This document shows positions 8,484 through 17,461 of a DNA stretch of 64,000 nucleotides, one piece after another. Position numbers and translations under genes: made by a program. How positions within the stretch are numbered: the first letter of the stretch is position 1; every line of letters begins with the position of its first letter. Under the pieces are notes generated by a model. That model did no database searches and was not told the origin of the DNA. It saw only the letters and a list, made by a program, of their open reading frames with translations. Location: the NCBI GenBank assembly GCA_034189225.1, contig JAXHVL010000072.1, positions 1 to 64,000 on the forward strand. The letters run 5' to 3'. The DNA is from JAXHTY01 sp034189225. Lineage in GTDB: Bacteria; Desulfobacterota; Desulfobacteria; Desulfobacterales; Desulfosudaceae.

Positions 8484-8815
8484 GTTATCGCTCCTGTTCG
8501 TATGGCACCACGAAAATCACGAAGACCACCAGGTATAGTGGCCAGATATCCTTCGTGGTATTAAGTAAACATCCAACCCCAGGGGGGCCGGCTTTGGTTA
8601 CCCCTATAAGGGTATTGTTTACAGGCTTCGTACGTGAATATTTAAAATTCGAAATTCGAAGCACGAAATACGAAACAAATTTCGAATTTCTAATTTCTAA
8701 TTTCGCATTTCGTGCTTTGCTCCTTATCGGCATAGCCTTTTATCGTTGACCTGGCCCGAAGAACCCGGTTTTATAGACTGAATAAACAACTGGTGTAACC
8801 AATTGTCAACTTTTC
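8484..8815. repeat. intergenic repeats, no gene
   Basis: Bases 8586-8660 match 34587-34661 in the same orientation. Bases 8640-8720 are a long imperfect hairpin built from repeats of TTCGAAATTCGAA-like units. No coding sequence is supported here. Confidence 0.65.
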
Positions 8816-10585
8816 CTAAAGCAATGAAGCCGGTATGTCCACTTCCCTGCACCGGAGGTATTCACCCAGGGATTTTGCCTGGGGATCGCTTTTCAGGGAT
8901 GCGGCCACCCCGTCGCCCAGGATCCCATGAATATAAAAATTCAGGGCCAGAAGGTTGGGGAATTCATAACGGTCGATGGCATAGGGCGCCGTGTCCGGAA
9001 ACAGTTCCTTTAATTTGTCCACCGTCAGGAAGCGGGCCAGAAAGTCGTATGCATCGGCCTGTTTCGCCCATACCCCCACATTGGCGTTTCCGCCCTTATC
9101 GCCGGCCCGGGCGCCCATTATGGCGCCCAGAGGGGCGCGCACGGTCTTGCAGTCCGCTTGTACCCGTTCTCCGCCCGGTGTCTCGCCCGGGGCAATATCC
9201 GCTTCCGATGATGCCGGTATTTCGGGCCAGGCAACGGGAATGGACCGGCCATCGGCCATGTTCACAACGGCCTGCACGTGTTCTTTTGAGACCAGCGCCG
9301 GCCAGTGCTGAATCACCGGGTTGCCCTTGGCCGGCAGATCCAACAGGGTGAACCCCGGGATGGAGGCCAGGGCCAGCTCCACCCCCACCGCCGGAAACCG
9401 CTTGCTGATCAAATCCGTATTCTGACCGCGCACGGCGATTTCAAACATGGTGTGGGCGTCGTCCAGGCGCCGGGGATCGCCAAGGGCCCGGCCGTGAAAC
9501 CGCGTATCCACTTCGTCGAACTGCGCTTTGCCGCCAAGGGCATCGAAAAACGTGCGTTCCAGAATATCCGCTTTTTTTTCCACATCCATGCCGGTGAGAA
9601 CGAACCGTATGACATTCCGATGGCCATTGACCCGGTTACAGCAGACCTTCAGGGTATCTGTCGGCGCCTGGCCACGGGTTCCGTTGACACGCACCCGGTC
9701 ATCGCCATCCGGGGCAAGGGCTACGGTATCAAACCGGGCGGTCACATCCGGGGTCAGATACGCCGGCCCCCCGACCTCGTACATGAGCTGGGCGGTCACC
9801 GTGCCCACGGACACCACACCGCCCGTGTTGGGATGCTTGGTGATAACCGATGCGCCGTCCGGGTAAATTTCCGCGATGGGAAATCCCACCTTGTCATACT
9901 CCCTCACCTCGTCCATAAATGCATAATTGCCGCCCGTGGCCTGAGCCCCGCACTCGATAATATGACCGGCCACAACCGCACCCGCCAGCCTGTCATAGTC
10001 GGTTTCATGCCAGCCGAACCGCCATGCCGCAGGGCCCGACACCAGCGAAGCATCGGCGATCCGGCCGCCCACCACAATGTCCGCACCCTCGGTAAGGGCT
10101 CGCGTAATGCCCCATCCGCCCAGGTAGGCATTGGCCGTGACCATGTTGGCGGCGGTATTTTCTTCCGGGTCCTCACCGGTTTCCATGTGCATAAGGTGCT
10201 CCCCCTTGGCCTGAAGGGTTTCAATATCCATGAACAGGTTATCGCCTTCAATCCAGGCGATTTTCGGAGACAGGCCGAGCTCGCCGGCAAGTTCCGAGAG
10301 CGCATTGGCCAGCCCCCTCGGGGAGAGCCCGCCGGCATTGGTCACCACCTTTATCCCCCGGGAAAGACAGGGGGCCATCACCTCCCGCATCTGGTGCAGA
10401 AAGCTGGCGGCATATCCGCCTTCCGGATTTTTCAGGGTTTTTCGGAACAGGATCGCCATGGTGAGTTCCGCCAGGTAATCGCCAGTGAGCACATCAATGG
10501 GACCGCCTTCCACCATTTCTTTTGCAGCGGAAAAGCGGTCGCCGTAAAATCCGCTGCAATTGGCGACAATGAGTTTTTCATCCAT
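8816..10585 (-). CDS. AtuA-family protein (acyclic terpene utilisation, DUF1446)
   Basis: The 589-aa product opens with the DUF1446/AtuA domain: IVANCSGFYGDR, DVLTGDYLAELTM, then GGLSPRGLANAL, and GGRIADASLV near residue 170. From about residue 470 there is a second domain, starting LGAIMGARAGDKGGNANVGVW, which in many genomes is a separate or fused AtuA partner. The biochemical role is unknown. AtuA-type genes recur beside biotin-dependent acyl-CoA carboxylases of terpene and leucine catabolism, as here. The gene begins one base after the enoyl-CoA hydratase stop, so it is the last gene of the carboxylase operon. It looks complete. Confidence 0.88.
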   Translation of the reverse strand: MDEKLIVANCSGFYGDRFSAAKEMVEGGPIDVLTGDYLAELTMAILFRKTLKNPEGGYAASFLHQMREVMAPCLSRGIKVVTNAGGLSPRGLANALSELAGELGLSPKIAWIEGDNLFMDIETLQAKGEHLMHMETGEDPEENTAANMVTANAYLGGWGITRALTEGADIVVGGRIADASLVSGPAAWRFGWHETDYDRLAGAVVAGHIIECGAQATGGNYAFMDEVREYDKVGFPIAEIYPDGASVITKHPNTGGVVSVGTVTAQLMYEVGGPAYLTPDVTARFDTVALAPDGDDRVRVNGTRGQAPTDTLKVCCNRVNGHRNVIRFVLTGMDVEKKADILERTFFDALGGKAQFDEVDTRFHGRALGDPRRLDDAHTMFEIAVRGQNTDLISKRFPAVGVELALASIPGFTLLDLPAKGNPVIQHWPALVSKEHVQAVVNMADGRSIPVAWPEIPASSEADIAPGETPGGERVQADCKTVRAPLGAIMGARAGDKGGNANVGVWAKQADAYDFLARFLTVDKLKELFPDTAPYAIDRYEFPNLLALNFYIHGILGDGVAASLKSDPQAKSLGEYLRCREVDIPASLL

Positions 10586-10586
10586 T

Positions 10587-11366
10587 TTATCTTCCCGTAA
10601 ATTCAGGCTGTCGTCGTTCGATAAACGCCGTGATGCCCTCCGTTGCGTCTTCGGTTTCCATCACCGCCAGCAGCTGGGTGGCTAGACAATCCACGGCGTC
10701 CTCAAAGGAAAGGGCATCCACAGCCGCAAGCGCATTTTTACCGAGCTTCAGGCCCACCGGACTTTTGGCGGCGAGGGTCGCCGCGATGGCATCGACTTCC
10801 GCATCCAGCTTTTCCACCGGCACCACCCGGTTTACCATGCCCAGTTGCCGGGCCTTTTCCGCGTCAAACAATTCACCCAGCAGCATCATTTCCATGGCCG
10901 GTTTCCTGGGCACATGGGAAAAAATAAGGGCGCCTATCATCATGGGGAAAAGCCCCACATTGACCTCCGGCGTCCCGAAACGCGCCGTTTCAACGGCCAC
11001 CGCCAGGTCACATGCCAGCATAAACCCCGTCCCCCCGGCGATGCAGGAACCGTTCACCCTTGCCACGGTGGGCTTGGGAAATCGCGTCAGCCGCTTGAGC
11101 AGGGCTGCATAATCCTTGAATACCGAAAGCGCATCTTCCTGTGCGTCGCCCATGGCACCGGAAAGATCCGCACCGGCGCAAAACGCCTTTTCGCCGGCGC
11201 CGGTGATCACCAGCACCCGAACGGTCTCATCCGCCGCCACCCGGTCAAGCAAATCGAGAAACGAGCGGATCATGCCGGGCGTAATGGCATTCCGGCTGGA
11301 TTCCCGGTTAATAGTAATCCGGGCAACATTATCGGTTACCGTATAGAGCAGTTCATTGTCCGTCAT
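10587..11366 (-). CDS. enoyl-CoA hydratase/isomerase family protein
   Basis: This 259-aa crotonase-fold protein would hydrate an unsaturated acyl-CoA, plausibly the product of the carboxylase. It has GAGEKAFCAGADL (oxyanion hole), CIAGGTGFMLACDLAV and FGTPEVNVGLFP. The second catalytic Glu of true crotonases is kept in TPEV, but the first is replaced in the GGTGF motif, as in several methylglutaconyl-CoA-hydratase-like relatives. The start is ATG 11366, which overlaps the BCCP gene by 14 bp and follows a GAAGGGG site. A frame extending to 11435 would lie inside the upstream gene. Exact substrate is inferred from context only. Confidence 0.88.
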   Translation of the reverse strand: MTDNELLYTVTDNVARITINRESSRNAITPGMIRSFLDLLDRVAADETVRVLVITGAGEKAFCAGADLSGAMGDAQEDALSVFKDYAALLKRLTRFPKPTVARVNGSCIAGGTGFMLACDLAVAVETARFGTPEVNVGLFPMMIGALIFSHVPRKPAMEMMLLGELFDAEKARQLGMVNRVVPVEKLDAEVDAIAATLAAKSPVGLKLGKNALAAVDALSFEDAVDCLATQLLAVMETEDATEGITAFIERRQPEFTGR

Positions 11367-11913
11367 CGTCCGCATCCCCTTCATTACCGTCCGCATCCCG
11401 CTCGATTTCCACCAGGATATCACCGGGGTTAACATTGGCGCCGGCCTCTGTGTTCATCGCTGTGACCACCCCGCCATAGGGCGCGGTCAGCGTGGTTTCC
11501 ATTTTCATGGCGGTAACCACCACGACTCCCTGGCCTTCGGCCACCCGGTCGCCGGCCGCCACCAGCACCGATGTCACCACCGCCGGTGTGGGCGAAGTCA
11601 CTTCCTGAGGGCCGCGTTTGGCGCGCCGTTTTCCCTGCGGGCTTCGGGCGGCATCTTCCGCGTCCGCCACCTGTATCATCAGGCCGTTGACCATGACCGT
11701 TCTGCCGGCCTCCCCCTCGCCTACGTAAACGTTCATGCCCCGGCCGTTTACCTTGAGGTGAAGATGGTTGCCCTCCACCCGCGTGGCGGCCACCGCGTAA
11801 CGATTGCCGGCAATGGTCATCTCCGCTTCCGCGGTATTCGACGCGGCATCGCCTTCCGTCGGCGATACCGTCACCGTGAAGGGCTCTCCGTTTGCTGTCA
11901 GGTTATATTCCAT
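11353..11913 (-). CDS. biotin carboxyl carrier protein of an acyl-CoA carboxylase
   Basis: The 186-aa protein ends in a biotinyl domain with the biotin attachment site AMKME near residue 140, preceded by the usual PTPAVVTSVLVAAGD strand. The N-terminal half (1-95) is a beta-rich domain like the BT domain that joins holoenzymes of methylcrotonyl/geranyl-CoA carboxylase alpha subunits. A basic linker KGKRRAKRG-like stretch separates the two. So biotin carboxylase and carrier, fused in many aerobes, are split here. It sits 24 bp after the biotin carboxylase gene and overlaps the enoyl-CoA hydratase gene. Confidence 0.9.
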   Translation of the reverse strand: MEYNLTANGEPFTVTVSPTEGDAASNTAEAEMTIAGNRYAVAATRVEGNHLHLKVNGRGMNVYVGEGEAGRTVMVNGLMIQVADAEDAARSPQGKRRAKRGPQEVTSPTPAVVTSVLVAAGDRVAEGQGVVVVTAMKMETTLTAPYGGVVTAMNTEAGANVNPGDILVEIERDADGNEGDADDDGQ

Positions 11914-11937
11914 CGGGTTCCGTCTGCCTCCATTTGA

Positions 11938-13431
11938 TTACAGCTGCCAGCGTCCCAGGGTTTCCCAGGGCGTGGGCATCCGGGATTCAGTTTCGGCCTG
12001 CCGGCCCGCCGGTTTCTGAAGCATGGCATCCATAACCCAGGCGATGAGGGCGATATCCCGGTGTCCGGTCGAAGGGCGCCAGTCCTGAAAATGCGTATCA
12101 ATAAAACCGGTGGACAGATCGCCTGCGCCGAAGGCAGGCGATTCCATTACATCGACAAGAAAGGGGATCGGGGTTTTGACGCCCAGAATCACATACTCCC
12201 GCAGGGCCTTGGCCATGCGCCGGATGGCCAATTCACGGGTTTCCGCATGCACCACCAGCTTGGAAATAATGGGATCATAATCCACCGGCACCATTGCACC
12301 GGCATAAACGCCGCAGTCGTTTCGAATACCGGGCCCCGATGGTTCATGAAGCACCTCGATACGGCCCGGCGACGGGAAAAACCCGTTTTCCGGATCTTCT
12401 GCATAAATACGGCATTCGATGGCATGGCCCCTGCCCGCGATATCTTTCTGCGTCAGGGGCAGCTGGGCGCCCGCCGCGATATCGAGCTGACAGCGGACCA
12501 GGTCCAGGCCGGTGATCATCTCGGTCACAGGATGTTCCACCTGAAGCCGGGTGTTGACCTCGAGAAAATAAAAGGACTGATCCGGGGCAAGCAGAAACTC
12601 AACAGTGCCGGCGTTTACATAACCACTGGCCCGTGCGGCGGCCACAGCGGCTTCTCCCATGCGGTCCCGCAGCTCAGAAGTAACCGCGGGAGACGGTGAT
12701 TCCTCGATGATTTTCTGGTGCCGCCGCTGTATGGAACATTCCCGCTCCAGCACATGCACCACGTTGCCGTGGGTGTCGGCCAGCACCTGGACCTCCACGT
12801 GCCGCGCGGTTTCAAAAAACTTCTCCAGGTAAACCGCGCCGTCACCGAACGCGGTCTGCGCCTCCCGGGAGGCCGCCATGCAGGCGTCGACCAGCGCGGC
12901 CGGTTCGTGAACAATCCGGATTCCTTTACCACCGCCACCGGCAGAGGCCTTGACAAGCACCGGGTAACCGATGGCGTCGGCGGCTGCGGCCACTTCATCC
13001 ATGTTATCGCCCGTCCGTACCGTCCAGGTCGTTCCGGGCATAACGGGAACACCGGCCCGTTCCATAATCCGCCGGGCCGTTATCTTGTCCCCCAGGTTCC
13101 GGATCACCGTCCCGGGCGGTCCGATAAACACAAGGTCCGCTTCTTGGCACCGGTCGGCAAATTCCCCGTTTTCCGCCAGGAACCCATAGCCCGGATGCAC
13201 GGCCTCGGCATTGGCCCCCTTGGCCGCGTCGATAATGGCGTCCATATTCAGGTAACTGTCACCCGGTTCCGGTTTACCGATACAGACCGCTTCGTCCGCG
13301 TAAAGCACATGGGCCGCTGTGCTGTCGGCCTCGGAATAGACGGCAACGGTATCAATCCCCATCTCACGGCAGGTGGCCATGATCCGCAGCGCGATCTCCC
13401 CCCGGTTGGCAATCAAAATTTTTTTAAACAT
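11938..13431 (-). CDS. biotin carboxylase subunit of an acyl-CoA carboxylase
   Basis: The 497-aa subunit would carboxylate biotin with ATP and bicarbonate. It starts MFKKILIANRGEIALRI and has all the usual motifs: HPGYGFLAEN, the glycine-rich KASAGGGGKGIRIV loop, ERECSIQRRHQKIIEE and the EVNTRLQVEHPVTE active-site strand. Length is somewhat above a bare AccC (about 450), the extra lying at the C-terminus. It is 18 bp downstream of the carboxyltransferase gene. With the separate BCCP it makes a three-subunit acyl-CoA carboxylase. The context suggests methylcrotonyl- or geranyl-type substrates. Confidence 0.94.
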   Translation of the reverse strand: MFKKILIANRGEIALRIMATCREMGIDTVAVYSEADSTAAHVLYADEAVCIGKPEPGDSYLNMDAIIDAAKGANAEAVHPGYGFLAENGEFADRCQEADLVFIGPPGTVIRNLGDKITARRIMERAGVPVMPGTTWTVRTGDNMDEVAAAADAIGYPVLVKASAGGGGKGIRIVHEPAALVDACMAASREAQTAFGDGAVYLEKFFETARHVEVQVLADTHGNVVHVLERECSIQRRHQKIIEESPSPAVTSELRDRMGEAAVAAARASGYVNAGTVEFLLAPDQSFYFLEVNTRLQVEHPVTEMITGLDLVRCQLDIAAGAQLPLTQKDIAGRGHAIECRIYAEDPENGFFPSPGRIEVLHEPSGPGIRNDCGVYAGAMVPVDYDPIISKLVVHAETRELAIRRMAKALREYVILGVKTPIPFLVDVMESPAFGAGDLSTGFIDTHFQDWRPSTGHRDIALIAWVMDAMLQKPAGRQAETESRMPTPWETLGRWQL

Positions 13432-13449
13432 GACACCCCTGTTTCACCT

Positions 13450-15066
13450 TTACATTCTGAATACACCGAACCCATAAACATCATCCCGAATCGGCGCATT
13501 CAAAGCCGCGGAAATGGCAAGGCCCAGCGTGTCGCGGGTCTTTGCAGGGTCCAGGATGCCGTCATCCCATAAATTGGCCGTGCTGTAATAGGCATTGCCC
13601 TCCTTGCGGGCGGCCTCGATAATCGGCGCCTTCAGTGCTTCGGCTTCTTCCGGCGTCATCTCGGGTTTTCCCAGCCGGCTGTTCTGGTCGTTGGTTATGC
13701 TCACCAGTACGTCCGCTGCCTGGGGGCCGCCCATGACACCGATTTCCGAATTGGGCCACATCCATAAAAACCGCGGTGAATAGGCCCGGCCGCACATTGC
13801 ATAATTGCCCGCCCCGAAGGATGCGCCCACAATCACAGTAAATTTGGGCACCGTGGCCGTGGACACCGCGTTCACCATCTTGTGGCCGTCCTTGGTGATG
13901 CCGCCTTTTTCATAGGCTTTGCCTATGATAAACCCGTTGATGTTCTGCAGAAACACCAGGGGAATTTCCCGCCGGTCGCAAAGCTGAATAAACTGGGTGG
14001 CCTTCCGGGCGCTCTCTGAAAACAGGATGCCGTTGTTGCCCAGAATCCCAACCGGATAACCGTGAATATTCGCCCACCCGGTCACCAGGGTGGTGCCATA
14101 ATTCTCCTTGAACTCCAGAAACCGGCTGCCGTCAACCATGCGAGCGATGATCTCCCGGCAATCATACGGCACTGCCAGGTCCCTGTTGACAATTCCGTAT
14201 ATTTCTTTTGGGTCATAAAGGGGCGATTCAGGCGCCCTCATGTCCAGCTTCGCCTTTTGGGTATTGGGAAGGTTTTCCACGATATTGCGGATAATACGGA
14301 TGGCATCGGCGTCATCTTCGGCGATATGATCGGAGACCCCGGATTCGCTGGCATGCAGCTCGGCGCCGCCCAGATCATCCGGCGTTACGGTTTCCCCTGT
14401 GGCTGCTTTGACCAGCGGGGGACCGCCCAGAAAAATTGCACCATGCCCCCGCACATGTACGATCTCGTCGGCCATGGCCACGCCGTAAGCCCCGCCGGCG
14501 GTGCACAGGCCCATCACGGCGACGATCTGGGGAATACCCATCTTGGACATCATGGCCTGGTTGTAAAACACCCGGCCCCCGTCATCAAAATCCGGAAAAA
14601 TCTCCGACTGCATGGGCAGATAGGCCCCTGCCGAATCCACCAGCCCGATGCTCGGCAGCCGGTTTTCCATGACGATGCGCTGAAGCCGCAGCGATTTTTT
14701 CACCCCCATGGGATATACCGATCCGCCCTTTATGGTGGCGTCGTTGATGCTGATCATCACTTCCTTGCCCCCCACCCGGCCGATGCCGGACACCTGGCCG
14801 GCTGCATGGATCTTGCCGTCATACATGCCATGGGCCGCCAGCGGGGCAATTTCCAGAAACGGCGTGTTTTTGTCCAGCAGCAGCTCCAGCTTTTTGCGGG
14901 CCGGCATTTTGCCGGATTCGGCCTGCCGCTTCAACGCCTTTTCCGAACGATCTTCCCTGGCAATCCGCAACTGTTCTTTCAGTTCGGCCACCAGTTTCTC
15001 CATGGCCTCATAATTCGCCCGATACGTCTCCGACCGGGTATCCACCCTGCTTTCAATAATATCCAT
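13450..15066 (-). CDS. acyl-CoA carboxylase carboxyltransferase (beta) subunit
   Basis: The 538-aa protein is a complete carboxyltransferase of the propionyl/methylcrotonyl-CoA carboxylase beta class, transferring the carboxyl group from biotin to an acyl-CoA. It shows ISINDATIKGGSVYPMGVKK, the LVDSAGAYLP and GLCTAGGAYG oxyanion motifs, VVGASFGAGNYAMCGRAY in the second domain, and MGGPQAADVL. The length and the GAYLP pattern match MCC/GCC beta better than PCC beta, but alignment is needed. It is the first gene of a five-gene minus-strand operon, with a promoter and operator candidate at 15104-15146. Confidence 0.93.
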   Translation of the reverse strand: MDIIESRVDTRSETYRANYEAMEKLVAELKEQLRIAREDRSEKALKRQAESGKMPARKKLELLLDKNTPFLEIAPLAAHGMYDGKIHAAGQVSGIGRVGGKEVMISINDATIKGGSVYPMGVKKSLRLQRIVMENRLPSIGLVDSAGAYLPMQSEIFPDFDDGGRVFYNQAMMSKMGIPQIVAVMGLCTAGGAYGVAMADEIVHVRGHGAIFLGGPPLVKAATGETVTPDDLGGAELHASESGVSDHIAEDDADAIRIIRNIVENLPNTQKAKLDMRAPESPLYDPKEIYGIVNRDLAVPYDCREIIARMVDGSRFLEFKENYGTTLVTGWANIHGYPVGILGNNGILFSESARKATQFIQLCDRREIPLVFLQNINGFIIGKAYEKGGITKDGHKMVNAVSTATVPKFTVIVGASFGAGNYAMCGRAYSPRFLWMWPNSEIGVMGGPQAADVLVSITNDQNSRLGKPEMTPEEAEALKAPIIEAARKEGNAYYSTANLWDDGILDPAKTRDTLGLAISAALNAPIRDDVYGFGVFRM

Positions 15067-15103
15067 AATGCCTCATGTATGAATCTTAAATACAACTCAT
15101 TTA

Positions 15104-15118
15104 TTGAATCTCATTCAA
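15104..15118. promoter_or_regulatory. candidate operator of the carboxylase operon
   Basis: TTGAATCTCATTCAA is a 6+3+6 inverted repeat just downstream of the -10 element. Its half-site resembles part of the FadR-like operator at 19372-19389 (TGAATGA/TCATTCA), with different spacing. It may bind the same or a related TetR repressor. Confidence 0.4.
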
Positions 15119-15146
15119 CACTATATTTGAATCCAGTGGAAGTCAA
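15118..15146 (-). promoter_or_regulatory. sigma-70-type promoter of the acyl-CoA carboxylase operon
   Basis: On the minus strand, TTGACT (15141-15146) is followed after 17 bp by TAGTGT (15118-15123). An overlapping TATAGT at 15 bp spacing is an alternative -10. Confidence 0.5.
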
Positions 15147-15184
15147 GACATTTTCAAAAGCTTTTTACGAAGCCCTATGCCCCC

Positions 15185-15349
15185 GAATTCGTGTCAATTG
15201 GTGTGAATTCGCGGGCTGTCATTTTTTTTGGCCCACGAATCGACACGAATCGACACGAATTTGATTTTGAAACCACGGAAAGAACACGGAAACACACGGA
15301 AAAAAGGCACGGCCCCTTCCGTGCCCTTCCGTGCATTCCGTGGTTAAAT
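15185..15349. repeat. R3/R4 repeat pair, left copy beside the cytochrome genes
   Basis: R3 (15185-15262) is a hairpin of TTCGTGTCAATT-type units. R4 (15268-15349) is a hairpin built on CCACGGAA and TTCCGTGG. The same pair in the same order and orientation recurs at 17683-17828, and a rearranged pair at 18985-19307. The interval 15067-15472 holds no gene. Confidence 0.75.
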
Positions 15350-15404
15350 ATCGGCATGGTGTGTTTTCCCGTTCCGTCGCTCCTGTGCAGGGATCGGTGG
15401 ATCG

Positions 15405-15444
15405 AAAAAAACCCGTGAAGCGGCACCGCCGCTTCACGGGTTTT
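15405..15444 (-). terminator. rho-independent terminator of the octaheme cytochrome operon
   Basis: A perfect 17-bp stem (15408-15424 with 15428-15444, three-base loop) is followed on the minus strand by a run of seven T. It lies about 30 bp after the octaheme gene's stop. The stem sequence is AAAACCCGTGAAGCGGC. Confidence 0.85.
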
Positions 15445-15472
15445 GCAACGCAACGATCATGTCTGCCGGCAT

Positions 15473-16891
15473 TTATTCGCCGGAAGGAAAGACCGCCCGC
15501 GGTTTTTCCGTGCTGCCGGTGGCATTGGGATAATTTTCATATTTGTGGGCGGGCGTATTTGTTTCCAGAAGATGGCCGGCTTCTTCCATAAAACCGTTAA
15601 ACCGCTTTTTACACTCATAAAACCCGTGCCACCAGGAATAATCCGGCGCCATCATAGCGGCCCCCATGCGGGCGCGCCGGCCTTCATGATGCCAGAGCTC
15701 GTAATATTCAACCTCCAGGGCTTCATCAAAAAACCGGGTGTCATCCAGCAGGCCCTTTTCGTACAATTTATCCAGCATGGCCTTGGCCGGCTTGAAATAC
15801 ACGTCGTTGTATTCGGCCACCACCTTATCCATCTTGTCGTAATGATCCGTCACCCACTTTTTGCCATGACACTGGGTGCATACCGCCTGCATTTTCTCGC
15901 GCTCCTTTTCCCAGCTGGTTTTCGCGGGCAGGGGTTTGAAATCTTCCGGCCGGATGGTGAGCGGCGCCTGAAGCTCCCAGGACAAGCGTTCGGTCACGTC
16001 ATGGGTGGTTTTCACCGCGCCAACACCGGACATATGGCAGGTGGCGCAGGTGGGCGCCCTGTAATCCAACCCCGCAGACCAGGTACCCGGCGCGGCATTC
16101 CAGTTGTATTCGTCCCCGAAGGCGGTGTAAATATCGCCGTGCTTGGATTCCATGTAAATCTCGATCTGCGGATGATCCGGTCCCAGGTGGCACTGGCCGC
16201 ATGCCTCGGGCTTTCTCGCCTCCATCACGGAAAAACGGTGCCGCGTGTGACAGCTGGTGCAGCTTCCCTTGCTGCCGTCGAGGTTGACGCGCCCCACCCC
16301 AACATTGGGCCAGGTTTCCGATGTAAGATTGCCCTGTTTGTCCGTTTCCAGAACTGTACCATGGCAGTGGTAGCACCCGGCGCTCCGTTCAATATCGCTG
16401 TTCATGCCATCGTTCAGCCAGGGGTCGATTTTCCAGATAATCTCAAGGGTGTTGGCATGTTTGCTGATGCTGTATTGTTCGGCCTCGTTGGGATGACAGC
16501 GGGAGCAATCCTTGGGCGTCACCACACCGCTCACCGGCACCCGGTAGACGGATTTGGCATAGGGGTCATCGGAATTTTCGTATTGCTTGTAATGAGCTTT
16601 GTTCACGTCCTTGGCGTATTCCTCTGTCCGGTGACAGTCGATGCAGGTGATATTAGCGCTGGCATGGCGGCTGTTGGCCCAGTCCGCGAAAATCCCGGGG
16701 TGTTCCTGCTTGTGGCATTGAATACACGCAACGCCCGCCTCGGAAATGCTGCGTTCGATGCGGAATTCCTTTTCCTTGGCCATGCTTGGCCCGGCTTCGG
16801 CACCCGCTTTCGGCGCATCGGCCGCAGCGGCCGGCCATGTCGTCAGCAGCAACCCGATAAAAACAACCAACATCAATCGAAATCGTTTCAT
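15473..16891 (-). CDS. octaheme c-type cytochrome, hydroxylamine oxidoreductase (HAO) family
   Basis: The 472-aa periplasmic protein has a signal peptide (first 23 residues, ending PAAAA) and exactly eight CxxCH haem sites: CIQCH, CIDCH, CSRCH, CYHCH, CTSCH, CGQCH, CATCH and CTQCH. The C-terminus has WHHEGRRARMG and APDYSWWHGFYE, typical of the HAO fold. HAO relatives either oxidise hydroxylamine (with a Tyr cross-linked to the catalytic haem) or, without that Tyr, reduce nitrite or hydroxylamine to ammonia. In an anaerobe, with a NapC/NrfH-type quinol dehydrogenase encoded just upstream, the reductive role is more likely. The gene follows an AGGAGGG site and ends at a strong terminator. Confidence 0.92.
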   Translation of the reverse strand: MKRFRLMLVVFIGLLLTTWPAAAADAPKAGAEAGPSMAKEKEFRIERSISEAGVACIQCHKQEHPGIFADWANSRHASANITCIDCHRTEEYAKDVNKAHYKQYENSDDPYAKSVYRVPVSGVVTPKDCSRCHPNEAEQYSISKHANTLEIIWKIDPWLNDGMNSDIERSAGCYHCHGTVLETDKQGNLTSETWPNVGVGRVNLDGSKGSCTSCHTRHRFSVMEARKPEACGQCHLGPDHPQIEIYMESKHGDIYTAFGDEYNWNAAPGTWSAGLDYRAPTCATCHMSGVGAVKTTHDVTERLSWELQAPLTIRPEDFKPLPAKTSWEKEREKMQAVCTQCHGKKWVTDHYDKMDKVVAEYNDVYFKPAKAMLDKLYEKGLLDDTRFFDEALEVEYYELWHHEGRRARMGAAMMAPDYSWWHGFYECKKRFNGFMEEAGHLLETNTPAHKYENYPNATGSTEKPRAVFPSGE

Positions 16892-16924
16892 ACCACCCTC
16901 CTTGAAAGTTTTTCATGCCCCCGG

Positions 16925-17461
16925 TTATGCATCCGGTTCAAACTGCTTGTATCGATAGACCTGGGTTGGATTGTGCACCAGGTCCCGGTGACAGTCCACG
17001 CAACGTTTTTCCCGGCCCGGCAGGGCATACACGACCGATCGGTGCGCCAGCATGGCCCCCCGTTTGTCCGGAATATGAAGCAGATTGCGATGGCATTTCA
17101 TGCACTGATTATTATCGAACGAGGCATAGGCCTTTTCCCGGTTTTCTTCCCGGTCATATTCGTCCTGAAGAAAATGGGCGATAACATCCTTCAGCCCGTG
17201 CATGGTCTTGGTATAGAAAAAATCCACCGTATCATGGGGCGCCGGCAGGTGACAGTCCATGCAGTCCGCCACGAATCCCTGGGCATTGTTCACGTGGGTG
17301 GATGTCCGCCAGGTGTTCACGGCCGGCTGAATCTCATGGCAGGAGGCACAGAATTCAGGCGTAGACGTCCGGACCATGGTGTAATAGGTCATACTGAAAA
17401 CGGGAAACCCGATGATGATGCCCAACGCCACCAGCAACATGCTTTTTGTAAGCTTGCTCAT
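16925..17461 (-). CDS. NapC/NrfH-type tetraheme cytochrome, quinol dehydrogenase
   Basis: The 178-aa protein has one N-terminal membrane helix (about 8-30) and four CxxCH haem motifs: CASCH, CMDCH, CMKCH and CVDCH. This is the design of NrfH/NapC/CycB proteins, which take electrons from menaquinol and pass them to a periplasmic multihaem partner. The partner must be the octaheme protein encoded 33 bp downstream. NrfH usually partners NrfA; the pairing with an HAO-type octaheme resembles the HaoC-HaoA arrangement. The start is ATG 17461 after GGAGGGGGC. The promoter is at 17570-17598. Confidence 0.92.
   Translation of the reverse strand: MSKLTKSMLLVALGIIIGFPVFSMTYYTMVRTSTPEFCASCHEIQPAVNTWRTSTHVNNAQGFVADCMDCHLPAPHDTVDFFYTKTMHGLKDVIAHFLQDEYDREENREKAYASFDNNQCMKCHRNLLHIPDKRGAMLAHRSVVYALPGREKRCVDCHRDLVHNPTQVYRYKQFEPDA

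Noticed and set aside
9305..10600. 431-codon plus-strand frame opposite the AtuA gene
   Set aside because: Shadow of a high-GC gene; composition is His/Gly/Pro/Arg-rich with no family resemblance.
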